The position numbers and the translations under genes were made by a program. From Buxus sempervirens (taxonomy: Eukaryota; Streptophyta; Magnoliopsida; Buxales; Buxaceae), in NCBI GenBank assembly GCA_947561395.2, contig OX387190.1:8860858-8924857 (forward strand): 64,000 nt of DNA, written 5' to 3'. How positions within the stretch are numbered: the stretch's first letter is position 1; the number at the start of each line of letters is the position of its first letter. The notes beneath the pieces are model-generated. The model did no database searches and was not told where the DNA came from. It saw only the letters and a list, made by a program, of their open reading frames with translations. Shown one piece after another: positions 12,881-24,560 of the stretch.

Positions 12881-13469
12881 TTGCCGAAATATGGTTTTTG
12901 CCAATCCTAACCAATTTTTTATACTTTGATACTACAAACTCATACCCAAAGGCTAGATTAGGATATTAGAAACATTATATTCGTTCAAAAAAATTGGGAG
13001 AGTATTGAATCATATTCTGAGTATTTCTACAAACTGTCGAAAGGTGAATTTAAGGAATATAGGTAGGTTGTTGCTATTCATGATCCTATAAGTAAATGAG
13101 CCAGTTTAGTTATATATTTTATCTGTTTTCTGATTTTGAATTTGTATAATCTGGTTTGTTCGATACCAAAGGACTGAATAGTATTGAAAATGTTTTGTGT
13201 GAGTAAGAGGATTTCACTGCATGAGTTTGTTGTTGAGAGGTTGTGATACTTTCTGAATCTATATGAGTTAATGTTCTGGTTGGAACAACTTGTGATGAGT
13301 GTATTGAGATACACAGTATGGAAATCAGTGTGGGTTTATTGTTTTGCAAATACGGAGTTTTGTGAACTTGTTACTTTGGTTTTGGGTTTAGCTTCCCTTA
13401 GATCCAAGTCTAAGCTTAGTAATGTGATGGTATTTGTTTGTTGCTGTAATTGCATGGCCTTGTGTGTTG

Positions 13470-13612
13470 CCACGACCGGTGTAGAGCAGCCAGATACCTT
13501 GAGTAGGCCTAGTTGTCAGTGCCGATACCCGGAGTAGGCCGGCATTTGATGACGATACCCTGAGTAGGCCGTCATTTCAGAGTGTCCGATACCCTGAGTA
13601 AGCCGGAACTGT
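13470..13612. repeat. Short tandem repeat with CGATACCCTGAGTAGGCC
   Basis: Four copies of a unit of about 35 bp centred on GATACCCTGAGTAGGCCG with a variable spacer. Orthologous repeats occur in S14 (35330-35460, AAACCCTGAGTAGGCC) and, more weakly, in S13 and S15. Confidence 0.75.
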
Positions 13613-13828
13613 GTACATAGAGGTGTGGAGTGTCTCCTTGGCATGAAAATTAACCAATATAAGCAATATGCATGACATTGACCTTTCGTTGATTTATCGG
13701 TACTATGGTTGTTTATTTGTTGGTTATTTATCAAAGCATGTTTATAACTGTGGATAACTATTTTTGCATGCATATGTTACTTACTGAGATATTCGTATCT
13801 CATTCCCTCATTGTTGTTTTGTTTTTCA

Positions 13829-13906
13829 GATATTTGTGGTGAGGCGCCTTCTGGAGTAGATCCGACTGACACATATAGAGAGGAGGACTATTACTATCAT
13901 CCCTAG
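13829..13906 (+). other. Candidate terminal exon of S8, frame ends YREEDYYYHP
   Basis: Begins with the G of the acceptor CAG (giving GAT, Asp) and stays open to TAG at 13904-13906. Reads D-I-C-G-E and ends with the acidic Tyr-rich tail. Against S14 the last 11 codons differ at seven positions, six of them synonymous, which points to selection on the peptide. I do not recognise a known family. Confidence 0.5.
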
Positions 13907-15358
13907 ACTAGTAGGTTTATTATAGATTGAAAACTTTGATACATTTGTTTTGGGAAATGTAATAAGGTAGTTGTTTGGAACCATTTGATTTTATTTGAAG
14001 ATTATATTAGACATCTTAGATAAGAATTTTATTTGTGCACTCTGATTGGTAATTAATTGTGTGATTATCCAGCGATCACATTTATTTAGATCCTTACCTA
14101 ACCCTCTGTGAGACATGTTATATCTTTAATGAACAACACAGATCCGGGCCGTTACATTAGAGGAGTTTAAGGGTTTTGAAAACACATTAGAATGAGAGAA
14201 GAAGAGAAGAAATTTCGTGCATGAAATCTAGAGCAAATAGAAGGGGAAAGAGAGAAAAGAAAGGAAAGTTTTATGAAGAAAGAGGAGTTACAGAGATGGC
14301 CGACAAGCCCTGTTCGAGTAGAGCTCTAGAAAGATCTAACCATTGGTTCGTCTTGAAATTTTGAGGTTATGATCTACACATGAGGGACTTTAATCTGAAT
14401 GGTGGAGATCGGATTTGGAGTAGCTTAAAGGGGTGTAATCGAGCTCAGAAAGTGGTTGTTCAGTTAGGGATTTTTCTGCAGATCTGAGTTTATTCAAGAG
14501 GCAAGTAGATAACCCTTTTTGAAACTGGAGAAAATGCATGATTTTCATGTATTTCAGATGTTTATTCGTGGTCTAATCTAATTTAAACACCGTTTGAAGA
14601 GTTGGGTGATTTATGATCATGATTTTGCTTTATACTCACTTTAAGAACCTAGAAAAGTAATATTCAAGAGGGAATCAATTTAGTGAGAAAACTTAGATGA
14701 ATTTATAGTCAAGGGGATTGGATTAGGGATGTCTCAGAATTAGTCTAGAATGAAATTAAATTGTTTAGACCTAAATTAAAACCATAGAAAATTTAGAAAG
14801 TTCGGAAGATTAGCAAAAGCCCAGAAATCAGTGTTTTTGGCCGATCGAAAGACCACTCGAGCACAGGTACAGGCGCATCGCCTGTGTATTTGAAACATAA
14901 CATAGAAAGCCAATGCCCGTCAGGTTGCTCGAGCACCCTTTTGAGCGACCTCTGTAAGAATTTCCAGATTTTGGGATTCGAGCCCAGATTTAATTTTTAA
15001 TGATTTTTCTTGAAATTTTAAAGTTATAACACTTGTAATTAGGATAATTTGAAATGTAGGAATTGGCGGAATTAAATTTGGATTAAATGATAGTAATTTG
15101 GATAGATGATTGTAAAGATGAAACTTTTGGAGATGTTCTAGGTAGCATGAGGTCACAACCTATTTAGATTTGATTTCGGGTAACCTAACCTATTCTAAAA
15201 CTTCAATACAGACCTAAGTTACCTCCTAGATGTAATAAAAAACAGAGTTAATAGATTTTGACACCATGGATTCTTATAAGGAGAACTTTGGGTAATTTTT
15301 AATGAACATCTAAAATAACAACCAACTAGGGGATGACTCTTAGTAAATATTAAAATAC

Positions 15359-18300
15359 TATAAAACCCTGGATTTTCCTAAAAATAAAATGAATTAAATA
15401 AGCCTAAATATATAGTGAAGTTAAGATTTAATTTAGGTATTGGAGGAATAACAATATAATCCAAGAGATATTAGTAGTTAAATGAATAAACAATAATTTT
15501 GAGTAATTAGGAAATTAAATAGTAACTCCAAATTAATTAGAAAAAAAAAGAATGATTTAGATAAATTGGAAGAGTAAATTAAATATAAAGATTGGAGAAG
15601 ATAGGTATTAATCCAAGTGCATTATATGGTTAAGATTGATGTGAGGAATAAACAGGAGAATTTTTGGAAAACAATCCAAAGGTTAAATATGGAATTACAA
15701 GGAAAGGGTATTTTTGTCATTTTTCAATTAGGCAAATTAATATATTGACTAATTAAATAATTATTAGATTTAAAATATTTAACTAGACTTAATTTGGGTT
15801 AGGTTTGAATTTAAATAGTAAATTATAGTTTAAAAGTATGAAAAATGGTACATTGGTGATTATGGTAATATTTTAAAATAAGAAATTAAAATAAGACTTC
15901 TAATTTGGGGTGTTTTAGTAATATTTTAAAATAAGAAATTAAATTAGCACGAAAATAAATTAAATTAAGTCCTTTTGTATGAGATTTTTAAAAGAAGAAT
16001 TAGAAGGAAGGGTAAGATAGGAAGGTTTCCTATTAAGATTGGGAATCCTATTTAGAAGGTCTCCTAAACCTATTAGGACTTCTAATTAAGTGAGCTTATA
16101 AAAGGGGAGGTCTAGGGAAGGGTTAGGGTTTTTAGCAAGTCAAAAATAAGGAGAAAGAAGAGGGAAATTCGTGCTTGGGCTTGGAGAAAAATAAGGGAAA
16201 GAAGAGAGAAGAGAAAAGGAGGAGATTCTATGAAGAAAGAGGAGTTGCAGAGGTTGCCGACCAGCCAACTTCGAATGACAACCCCCGGAGATCCAACCGT
16301 TGGTTTGGCCTGAAACGTTTAACTTATGATCTACTCATGAGGGACTTCAATCTGAACGGTGGAGATTTGATTTGGAGGAGTTTAAGGTGGTGCGATCAAG
16401 CTTAGAAAAAGGCTAGGCGAGTAGATTTCTTGACGGATTTCAGATTTAGTTCATGTATTGAGGCAAGTAGCAAACCCTTGAAACTGGAGATAATGCATGT
16501 TTTCTTGTGATTTAGATGTTTATTTGTGGCATTATTCGAGTTGGATTTCATTGGAAAAGTTTGATGATTTATCAAGATTTGATTTGGTGATTTAAAACTT
16601 TCTTTAAGAACCAAGAAAAGTGTTGATCATGGGTGGTTTAATTTAGAAAGAAAGCTTAGATAAATAGAAAGATGATGAAATTAGTTTAGGGGTGTCTCAG
16701 ATCTAATTTAGGATGAAATACATATGTTTAGATCCAAATTAAAATAATAGTAGAAGAAGAAAGTTCGCAAAATTCAGCAAAACCCAGAAACAGAAGAACT
16801 AGCCGAGCGCTCGAGTTACCGCTCGAGCGCCAATGCAGGTGCCCTAACCTGTGTATTTCGAAACAGAACCCAGAAAGTTGTCGCCCAAAATACCGTTCGA
16901 GCGCAGATACGAGCACCCTATCTGTTAAAATGAAACCCAAAAATCTAGTCACCAGAACAGTTGCTCGAGCGACCAATGTCAGAAATTCCAGATTTTGGGA
17001 TTTTTACCCAAATTTAATTTTTAATGATTTTTCTGTAAATCCTAAAGTTGTAACACCTTTAACTAGGTTAATTTGAGATATAGGAAGTGGCGGAATTAAA
17101 TTTAGATTAATGGATAGTAAATTGGAACAATAAATGTAAAGATGAATGTTATGGAGATGTTTTGAGGAAAAAGAGGACTTAACCTACTTGGACCTGATTT
17201 TGGGTAACTTTACCTATTCCTAAACTTCACCACAGACCTAAATTTACCTCTGAAAGAGTTAAATATCAAAGTTAATAAATTTTGACACCTTCGGTTCTTT
17301 AAAGGGTAAACTTTGGGTATTCTCTAGCAAATATCTAGAATAAAAACCAACTAGGGTATGAATCTTTGTAAATCATAAACTACTGATTTGGCAAATTATC
17401 TAACACTTTCACATGGGTAAATTAAGCGTGTTCATATTATTAGATTAATGTTTATAAAACTAATGAGTGATTTGGGCATGTTTAACTATACTATTGTGTT
17501 TTCAAGGCTTGGATTGTGTCTTCTATTTATTTCCAGATGTGGTCCATTTCGTACATTAGATGTCATATCTTTGGACATTTGCTTATGGCTTCATTAATGA
17601 ATTAGCATAAGTATTGAAGACCTCCGTGTACCTCGGGGATGCCCCATGTATCTTGGGAAGATAAGATTTTGGTTAATTTTCCTCTCTTATGTATCTTGAG
17701 ATGAGTTGTTTGTTGAGGAGTTTAGAACTTATAGTATTATTAAGTTATTATGAGTTTTTGGTTGTGAGTTGTGTCTAGCAGGCTTAGCTCTTATATGGAT
17801 CCATAGAGTAGCTAGTAAATGAAATTGTTTTATGAAGTTTCTTATTTTGTGTCATAAGCATTCCATCATCTCGAGGGTGGTACCACTCCTGGATAGGTCG
17901 GTCTCTACGTTACCTACTCCTGGATAGGTTGGGCCGTACATGCTAACCCATCTTGGTTATTGGTTATTGGTTGTTGGTGGGTTCTTCCATTGGTGTTGAA
18001 TAGCAATACTGCAGGGCAGCTAGTCCACTTGTAATTCGGTAAGATAGCATATTGGCACATGTTTGTAAAACTCTGTTTACGATTCCATTAGTCCTATGAT
18101 GTCACAGATGTGGTATACTATTTGTCGTGATTTCTCTATATTATCGTTTTTCTTGTTGATGTTGTTGTTGTTGGTTTAATTGTACACCTCATGACTTATT
18201 TTATATAAACATGGACTGATTTCATGCATGCACCTTGCTACTTGTTGAGATTTATTCTCACTTCGGTTTCTCCCATTTTTCAGGTACTCTTGGTGAGGAT

Positions 18301-18539
18301 GACGAGCTTGGGCTAGTATGTAAAGGGGTAGTCAGTTTAGTTGTAAAATTAGTTTCATGAGATTGAGAACATTGTAATTGTTAAAGATTAGTTGTTAGTG
18401 GATATTATTTCTTGTTTCCGTATAGAACTTTGATGATGAAATTAATAAAGGCTTAAATGGATTCAGATTTTTAGTTGTTTTTGTTATTTATCATAACACC
18501 TCGGGTTTTGGGAAATGGAGCCAGAACTGGGGCGTTACA
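15359..18539 (+). mobile_element. S9: solo LTR in S7
   Basis: Starts TATAAAACCCTGG (first TG decayed to TA) and ends TGGGGCGTTACA. TSD AATAC at 15354-15358 and 18540-18544. Length 3181 bp; close to S5 in its first part. TATA box 16097-16105, donor GAG|GCAAGTAGC at 16463, GCTCGAGCG island 16795-16975, palindrome TATGGATCCATA 17794-17805, acceptor TTTTTCAG ending at 18283, then the frame GTLGEDDELGLV. The 76-codon frame at 16175-16405 spans the leader region and is not otherwise supported as a gene. Confidence 0.92.
16463..18283 (+). other. Inferred LTR intron of S9 (GC-AG)
   Basis: Donor ATTGAG|GCAAGTAGC is a strong match to the GC-donor consensus; acceptor CCATTTTTCAG. 1821 bp, containing the GCTCGAG island and the TATGGATCCATA palindrome. 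Confidence 0.5.
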
Positions 18540-19853
18540 AATACTGATTCGGCCAATAACCTATCACTTTCACACGAGTAAGGAATTGTGCATGTTTTCC
18601 ATTTTTATCTTGCTATAGTGACCTGGAACTCTGTTTAAGACCTGAATTCAGTTATTTTAAATATCTGATTGGTTTGCACCGAGATTTTGTGATGTTTGTG
18701 GACATATTATTTGACATGTCTCCTTGTATGGGGTTTATCACTGAATGTTGCACCGTAAGTTTATTCAATGTTTTTGACTGTGAGTTGTGTCTAGTGGGCA
18801 GTGCTTAGTATGGATCCATAGCTTAGCTAGGAAGTGAAATGAAATTGTCTGGTAAGTTATTTCCTGTTTGATACTCCCCAGTATACATTTCCGTTGCAGT
18901 TGCGACCAGGTCTTAGCCGAGTTTGTTGATCGACAATAGTTTATAGGCTTGACCGTTGTAGCTGTGACGATGGCAGCAATCTAGACCGTCGATTGACAAT
19001 GGTATTGTTGATCAGCAATGGTTTGTTCCACAGTTGCAGGTTTGTTATTGACACAGTTGTGTCTCCGCGTGTGTGAGTTCCTTAGCCGAGTTCAGCATTG
19101 GTTATTTGGGTTACCACCATGTGCTTCAATAAGACATCGGCTTACACGAGCTTTATATCGGTCATGTTTTATGTTATTTGTAACTCGCAACTTTGAGCTA
19201 TATTTTGGCCGTGCTTGAAGTTCACTTGTGACTTGCACATGCACTGGTATTAGCCGTGTAGCCGAAGGTCCATATATCTTTGATCGGATTGGTATTCCCC
19301 TAGTTTGTTCATTCTGCAGTTGCAGGCTTGTTGTTATTGACTTGGATTGTACACGCCAACCCATCTGTGTTTATCGGGGGTAATCCGCATTGATGGTTGA
19401 CGAAGGAAATGGAAGTGACTGTATTTGCTGGCTCCATTTATCATGTAAGTCGTGAGGTGGCGACAATGGGGGCAGGAATATCTTATTAAGTGGTTTCAGT
19501 TCATGAGTCCTATCATGTCACATATGTTTGGTTTGATAATTGCTTTGTATATGTTATCGTGGTTAGTTTTATCATGTAAAACCCCGTCCCAGATTATACC
19601 TTAATTATTAAGCTTAATTATCTAAAGTGTGATTATTAGACTAATTAAGACATTGTGTTATGAAGATGGGGTAAGTATGGATTATACCTAAAGAGTTAGG
19701 GGAATCGAATTGAAGTTGTTAAAGAAAAGCTTAGTTAGTGTTATGTCTTAATTACAATTGGCTAAGATATCTTTCAATTAGACCTAGTGAATTGGAAATC
19801 AAATTCAGAAAAACTGGAGTTAAGTGTATCACAAATCATCTCCCGAGTATACT

Positions 19854-21300
19854 TAAAGTACCTTCTGAGTGTACCCAAGGTACCTCTCACATGTACCTCA
19901 AGTAACTCCTAAGAGTATCTAAAGAACCTCCTAAGGGTACCCAAGGTACCCTCCCAAATACCACTAAAGTACCTCGTGTATTACCCAAGGTACTCCCATT
20001 GTATACCCAAAGTACATCCATGTACTACTCAAGGTACCATCTAAGAATACCTAGAGTACACCAAAGTATTACCCAAAGTACTACTCAAATATGCCTAGGG
20101 TACACCCATGTATTACCCGAAGTACCCGAAGGTATTACTCAAAGTATATCCAAGTGTTACCCAAGGTACCACTCAAGTATACCTAAAGTATCCCCTAATT
20201 ATCCCTAAGGTACCCTCATATATTGCTCAAGGTACCTCACTCACATTGCCTAAGGTACCCCATTTATATCCCTAAGGTACCCTCTTATATTGCCCAAAGT
20301 ACCTCTCAAGTGTACCTTAAGTATCTCCCAAGAACACCCAATTAACCTCTCAAGTATACCCCAGGTACCCTACTTCTATACCCAAGGTACACCCAAGTAT
20401 TTCCCAAGGTACCATCCAAGTGTTACTTAAAGTACCCCTCAATTATACCTAAGGTACCCCACTTGTATCCCTAAGGTACCCTACTTTAATTGCCTAAGGT
20501 ACCCCTGTGTTTACCTAAGGTATACCCTTGCATTTACCTAGGGTACCCCTGTGTTTGCCTAAGGTATCCCCTTGTATTACCCAAGGCACTTCACTCATAT
20601 TGGTTAAGGTACTCCACTGTTTTGCCCAAGGTACCCCATTCGAATACCTAAAGTATCCCCTAACTATACCTAAGATACCTCATTTGTATTGCCTAAGGTA
20701 TCTCTTTGTTTTAACTAAGGTACCCTACTATCTTACTTGAAGTACCCCTTGTTTAGCTAAGGTACATTCCCTTATACAGCTAGAGGTACCCCCTTTATAT
20801 AACTAAAGTACCTCCAATATACCTAAGGTACATCCCCTATATTACCTAGGGTACACCCCCTATATAGCCAAAGTACCCCCTTTGTATAACTAAAGTAACC
20901 CTTATATAAGGAAGGTAACCCCCATTATTTTGCCAAGGGTATAACCCATTATATAGTTAAGGTACCTCCCTCATATAACTAAGGTACACTCCTTCTATAG
21001 CTAAGTACCTTCCTCAATATAACTGAGGTACACCCCCTAAGCTTATTCAAAGTTTACCCCTTAGAATGACTAAAATAAATCCCTTGAAACATCGAGGTAC
21101 CTCCTCAAATAACTAAAGTACCCCTCATATAACTAAGGTACCCTTCTGTGATAACTGAGGTACACCTCCCAAGCATTCCTAAAGCATGCCTTTTGAAGTG
21201 GCTAAGGCAAACACCCCATTTAACACTAAGGTGCCCCACTTAATACCAAGGTACCCCACTCAAATAACACTAAGGTACCCCTAGTATGCCTTAGGTACAC
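19854..21300. repeat. 22-bp minisatellite, GTAC core, upstream of S10 TATA box
   Basis: About 65 degenerate units of 21-23 bp. A typical unit is AAGGTACCCCT followed by an 11-bp half such as CAAGTATACCT, so a GTAC or TATAC core recurs roughly every 11 bp. It lies in U3 and ends about 65 bp before the TATA box. Units diverge from each other, which suggests an old or fast-evolving array. Chance frames of up to about 70 codons across it are not genes. Confidence 0.92.
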
Positions 21301-21364
21301 CCTAGGGTTTAGTTGAATAAAAGCCTTGTTTAGGGGCAGATTTGAAAAACCCAAAACTTGGGCA

Positions 21365-21373
21365 TATAAAAGG
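21365..21373 (+). promoter_or_regulatory. TATA box of S10
   Basis: TATAAAAGG just downstream of the minisatellite, followed by a purine-rich leader (GAAGAAGAAGAAGG). Confidence 0.7.
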
Positions 21374-21924
21374 ATGCCCTAATTTATAATTAAGGGTTTG
21401 AAAACCCATTTCTCTTGTCTTGGACGTATAAAACAAGAGAGAAAGTGTGGGAGCTTGCTTGAAGCTTCAAGAGGAAGAAGAAGAAGGAGAGAAAAGCTTG
21501 AAGGGAAGGTTGCTTCTCCATTAACAAGTAAGTAGCAAACCCTTTTAACAAAAATGAATTTAATGGATTTTCGTATCTCTCTTTCCTAGGGTTTTGATAG
21601 ACTGGAGAATCACTTGCATGTAGGGTTTTGTTTCTAAAATTCGTAGGGTTTGGTATATCTAACTATCTTGTTAAGTTTTCTATCGATTTGCCATGGATTT
21701 GCAACCTCTAATGATTATATTTCTGGTTAGGGTTTGAGATGGGTATATTGAATGACACTTTCTATGTTGGATTCATGTTCATGAGGATTTTGTATGGATT
21801 CCTATGTTGGGAAGAGTTTTTGAGTATGTTGGGATGTTTTGGAATCATCATATTTGGTATTGAGAAGGTTGGATAGGGTTGGTACGAGTTTTGAGTTGAA
21901 AATAGTCAAAAATAGTAGAAAACC

Positions 21925-22210
21925 CGAGGTGGCGATTAATCCTGAAACTTGGCGATTAATCCTGAGCCAAAACCCTAAAAAACCCAGTCTCTGTTATTAA
22001 AATCGCGGCTCAGGATTAACCTGGGCGATTAATCCAAAGTCTTAGCACGCGAACGCTCAAAGGGAGCGCGCGCACGTCAGGAGGGTTTTAAACCTTAGCG
22101 CACGAACGTTAAACTTTAGCGCGCGCGCGTTAAACCTGGGCGCGCGAACCTTTAACCTGAACGCCCGAACATTGAGCTAATCGCCTTTGGGCGATTAATC
22201 CACGACCTAA
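21925..22210. repeat. Word island of S10 (GGCGATTAATCC, GCGCGCGAACG)
   Basis: Five copies of GGCGATTAATCC or its complement-like variants, with a block of GCGCGCGAACG and GCGCGCGTTAAAC words between them. It occupies the place of the GCTCGAG islands in other families. Confidence 0.65.
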
Positions 22211-22797
22211 TCGTGGACCCTGTTTCATGATTTTTAGCCTTTTTCTCTCAAATGTCCTGTGTATTTATTGCTCCATTTACTTAAGTCTTTACATGTAAAT
22301 AAGGTTTTACCCCCCATTTGGAACCAATAAAAATACTCCCAGGGCCCAATTCCCAACCAATAAAAAGTCAACTTTTCAGTTTGTGCCTAAATTTCCAGTT
22401 TTCCCGATTTTCAAAAATGGCCACTTTTTGAGTTTGATATCCAAATGAGTGATTCTGAAGCCCAGAAAATTCTAGAAGATTTGTATACCCTTCAATAGAC
22501 TACAACCAGAATTTGAACCCTAAACTCCTTGTAAATTTGTCTAGAAAAATTATACACCGAAAGGTCAACGTTTTACCCAGACTTAGAATATTTTTAGGTC
22601 CGAAACTTTTTATCTTAAAATACGTTGATTTTTGGCATGGTGTTCTTATTAGGGATCCTAAGACTATCCTACTTCTCAAATACGTAATTTGTGGATTTTA
22701 TGGTGTATGTACTCTACTGTGATTTGGTTTTGGATGTGAAGTGCTTATTAGTTATTTCTTACGCATTGTGAATATTATTTGACAATTGGTATTCAAT

Positions 22798-22920
22798 AGT
22801 GGACGAGTAGTCCCACTTAGCATTCACCATTGGACGAGTAGTCCCACTTAGCATTCATCCGTGGACAAGTAGTCCCACTTAGCCTTCATCCGTGGACGAG
22901 TAGTCCCACATGACACTTGA
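22798..22920. repeat. Tandem repeat of about 31 bp in S10
   Basis: Four copies of GTGGACGAGTAGTCCCACTT plus AGCATTCATCC; GTGGnnnnGTAGTCCCAC is itself a short inverted repeat. A short triplicated ACACTTG follows. Confidence 0.85.
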
Positions 22921-23270
22921 CACTTGACACTTGGTTGCTCATTGCGTATTATATCTTGGGTGGTGGAACGTGACATTGGTTCTAATAACTACTGAGCAAG
23001 GTTTGTCCTACCTCGTGAGTTCCACAAGTTTGTTTTACATTATCAGTCCTACCAGGTTTGTTAGCTAATTTTTATGGGTTATATTATTTAGATGCTTGAC
23101 TTGAGAATATGAATCGCATAAACTGCCTCTACTCATGATGTTATGTAAATTGCCTAAACTGTTCCAATCGTGATATTATGTGAATTGTATTAACTACTTC
23201 CATTCATGCCTGTTTGCTACTTGCTGGGACTTTAAGTCTCACACGTTTTGTTTTACCGGATTTGTTTTCA

Positions 23271-23354
23271 GATCCGTCTGGTGAGCCACATACTGGGGCA
23301 GCTATTGAGGGTGAGTCTGAGCGCAAGCCCGAGGACTTTTACTATCCGTATTAG
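23271..23354 (+). other. Candidate terminal exon of S10, frame ends EDFYYPY
   Basis: From the acceptor G: D-P-S-G-E, then an acidic stretch ending KPEDFYYPY and TAG at 23352-23354. It is diverged from S8 and S14 but keeps the GE near the start and the acidic/Tyr end. Confidence 0.4.
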
Positions 23355-24560
23355 GGGTTCTCTTTGTGTTGTTGTATTTAGTTCCTAGAAACTATCAAGG
23401 GGAATGTAGTTATTCTTTTTGGGATTTGTAAACTTGGGAGTTATCTTTAGATTATTATTTTTGTGTATGAATGCTCATGTGAGAAACAGCGATGGAGAGA
23501 TCTTAGTTGCCTTTTTGTGTACCTAAGTGTTGTATTTTGGAGTTATTATACAGATGCCCTTTTATTATATGAAAAATTTTAAATTCCATGCTTCTTTATC
23601 TTATGCACTCTGATGATTACATTGCAATTGCCCACATCAATTATGCTTATCAGGTTCTTTTGGGCCCATAAGTAGGTCTCGGGTACGGGTTGGTGCCGTG
23701 ATAGGGCAAACCCGGATCTGGGGCGCTACATATCGTTTCACCTCATGACTATTTTTGTAGAAATTATAGACTGTTTTACTTCATGCACATTGCTACTTGT
23801 TGAGATTTATTCTCACTTCAGTTTTCCCCATTTTTTTTAGGTATTCTTGGAGAGGTCGACAAGCTTGGGGATATTTGTAAAGGGTAGTCAGTAGATGTGA
23901 ACCTAGAATAAATATAAAAGTTACTTGTAAATATTAAGTTTTATTATAATTGAATTTGTTTCCATGTAATAACTTTGATAATGAAAGAAAGAAAAAGTTT
24001 TAAATTATTCGGGATTTAGATGCTTTTGCCTTCATTCACTAACACCTCGGGTTTGGATATTTATTTGGATCCAAGGCGTTACAAGTTTTCGTGTTCTTAA
24101 GAGAAAAATAGAAAAGTATTGATTTGATTATGTTGATCTTTGTAGACACTTATAAATCTATAATTAATTGATAAAAATAGGTTCAAAATATTGTCGAGAT
24201 TATTTAGATTAATTAAAGATAAAATTTAAATCAATTAAAGATCAAAGAAAAATTGGAAAATCTGGAAAACAGCCGGAATTTGAGTGGGCGCTCAACAAGT
24301 CGTGTAAAATCCCAGATTTTAGTAACTAAACTAATTGGTTAATAATATGCAGGAGATGAGATCTTGGTTCAACCCAGAGGAGTTCAAGATGAATCGGATA
24401 TGATAGGAGAGCCTATATAAGGTGATCTCTTAATTATTGATCAAATATAATTTTAATATATTAATTATTGTGCAATTATATTATATTAGTAAGAATAAAG
24501 TGAGAAATAAACAAAGAGAATAAAAGGATTTGGTCGGACCCAAGGATAGTGGGTTGACCC

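Larger units (their letters stand above)
12390..13829 (+). other. Inferred LTR intron of S8 (GT-AG)
   Basis: Donor AAG|GTGAGTAAC, acceptor TTGTTTTGTTTTTCAG. 1440 bp. In the reading frame that the downstream exon needs, the last full codon before the donor is TAA. If the peptide is made, translation must therefore reach it another way. Confidence 0.5.
11992..14156 (+). mobile_element. S8: solo LTR in S7
   Basis: Starts TGTAAAACCCTGATATT and ends CGGGCCGTTACA. TSD TTAGA at 11987-11991 and 14157-14161. Length 2165 bp. Related to S14 and S13: it shares the ACCCTGAGTAGGCC repeats and the ATGAACAACACAGATCC end. TATATAAAG at 12131-12139, donor AAG|GTGAGTAA at 12390, island rich in GCGCC and CACGCCTA at 12640-12880, hairpin 13785-13802, acceptor GTTTTTCAG ending at 13829, then a frame ending TYREEDYYYHP-stop at 13906. 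Confidence 0.92.
21528..23271 (+). other. Inferred LTR intron of S10 (GT-AG)
   Basis: Donor AACAA|GTAAGTAGC, acceptor GGATTTGTTTTCAG. 1744 bp. The exon end is CAA, not the AG seen in other copies, so the donor is slightly weaker. Confidence 0.45.
19575..23730 (+). mobile_element. S10: solo LTR with a long GTAC minisatellite
   Basis: Starts TGTAAAACCCCGTCCC and ends TGGGGCGCTACA. Flanks TATCA (19570-19574) and TATCG (23731-23735), a 4/5 TSD match with one A/G difference. Length 4156 bp, the longest intact LTR here because of the repeat array 19854-21300. TATA box TATAAAAGG 21365-21373 follows the array; donor CAA|GTAAGTAGC at 21528; island with GGCGATTAATCC and GCGCGCGAACG 21925-22210; tandem repeats 22798-22920; hairpin 23225-23241; acceptor TTTTCAG ending at 23271; frame closing KPEDFYYPY-stop at 23354. 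Confidence 0.88.
11470..24083 (+). mobile_element. S7: LTR hosting S8, S9 and S10
   Basis: Starts TGTAAAACCCTAG at 11470, ends AAGGCGTTACA at 24083, and has TSD AGTTT at 11465-11469 and 24084-24088. After removing the three nested LTRs and their duplicated 5 bp the element is about 3.1 kb, like S9. TATA box TATAAAAG 11973-11980, donor GAG|GCAAGTAG at 14501, GCTCGAGC island 14838-14960, acceptor TTTTTTTTAG ending at 23840, then the frame GILGEVDKLG. At each nested insertion the flanking sequence rejoins exactly with one TSD copy removed, which supports this reconstruction. It is solo, with no internal region. Confidence 0.85.

Noticed and set aside
16175..16405. A 76-codon frame beginning MGLEKNKGKK in the leader of S9
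   Set aside because: Purine-rich leader sequence gives Lys/Arg/Glu-rich chance frames. The homologous regions in S5 and S7 are broken and the frame ends before the donor in the wrong phase.
19854..21300. Regular 22-bp spacing looked like a CRISPR-like or satellite array
   Set aside because: There are no constant repeats separated by unique spacers. It is a degenerate minisatellite inside one LTR, and the host is a plant.
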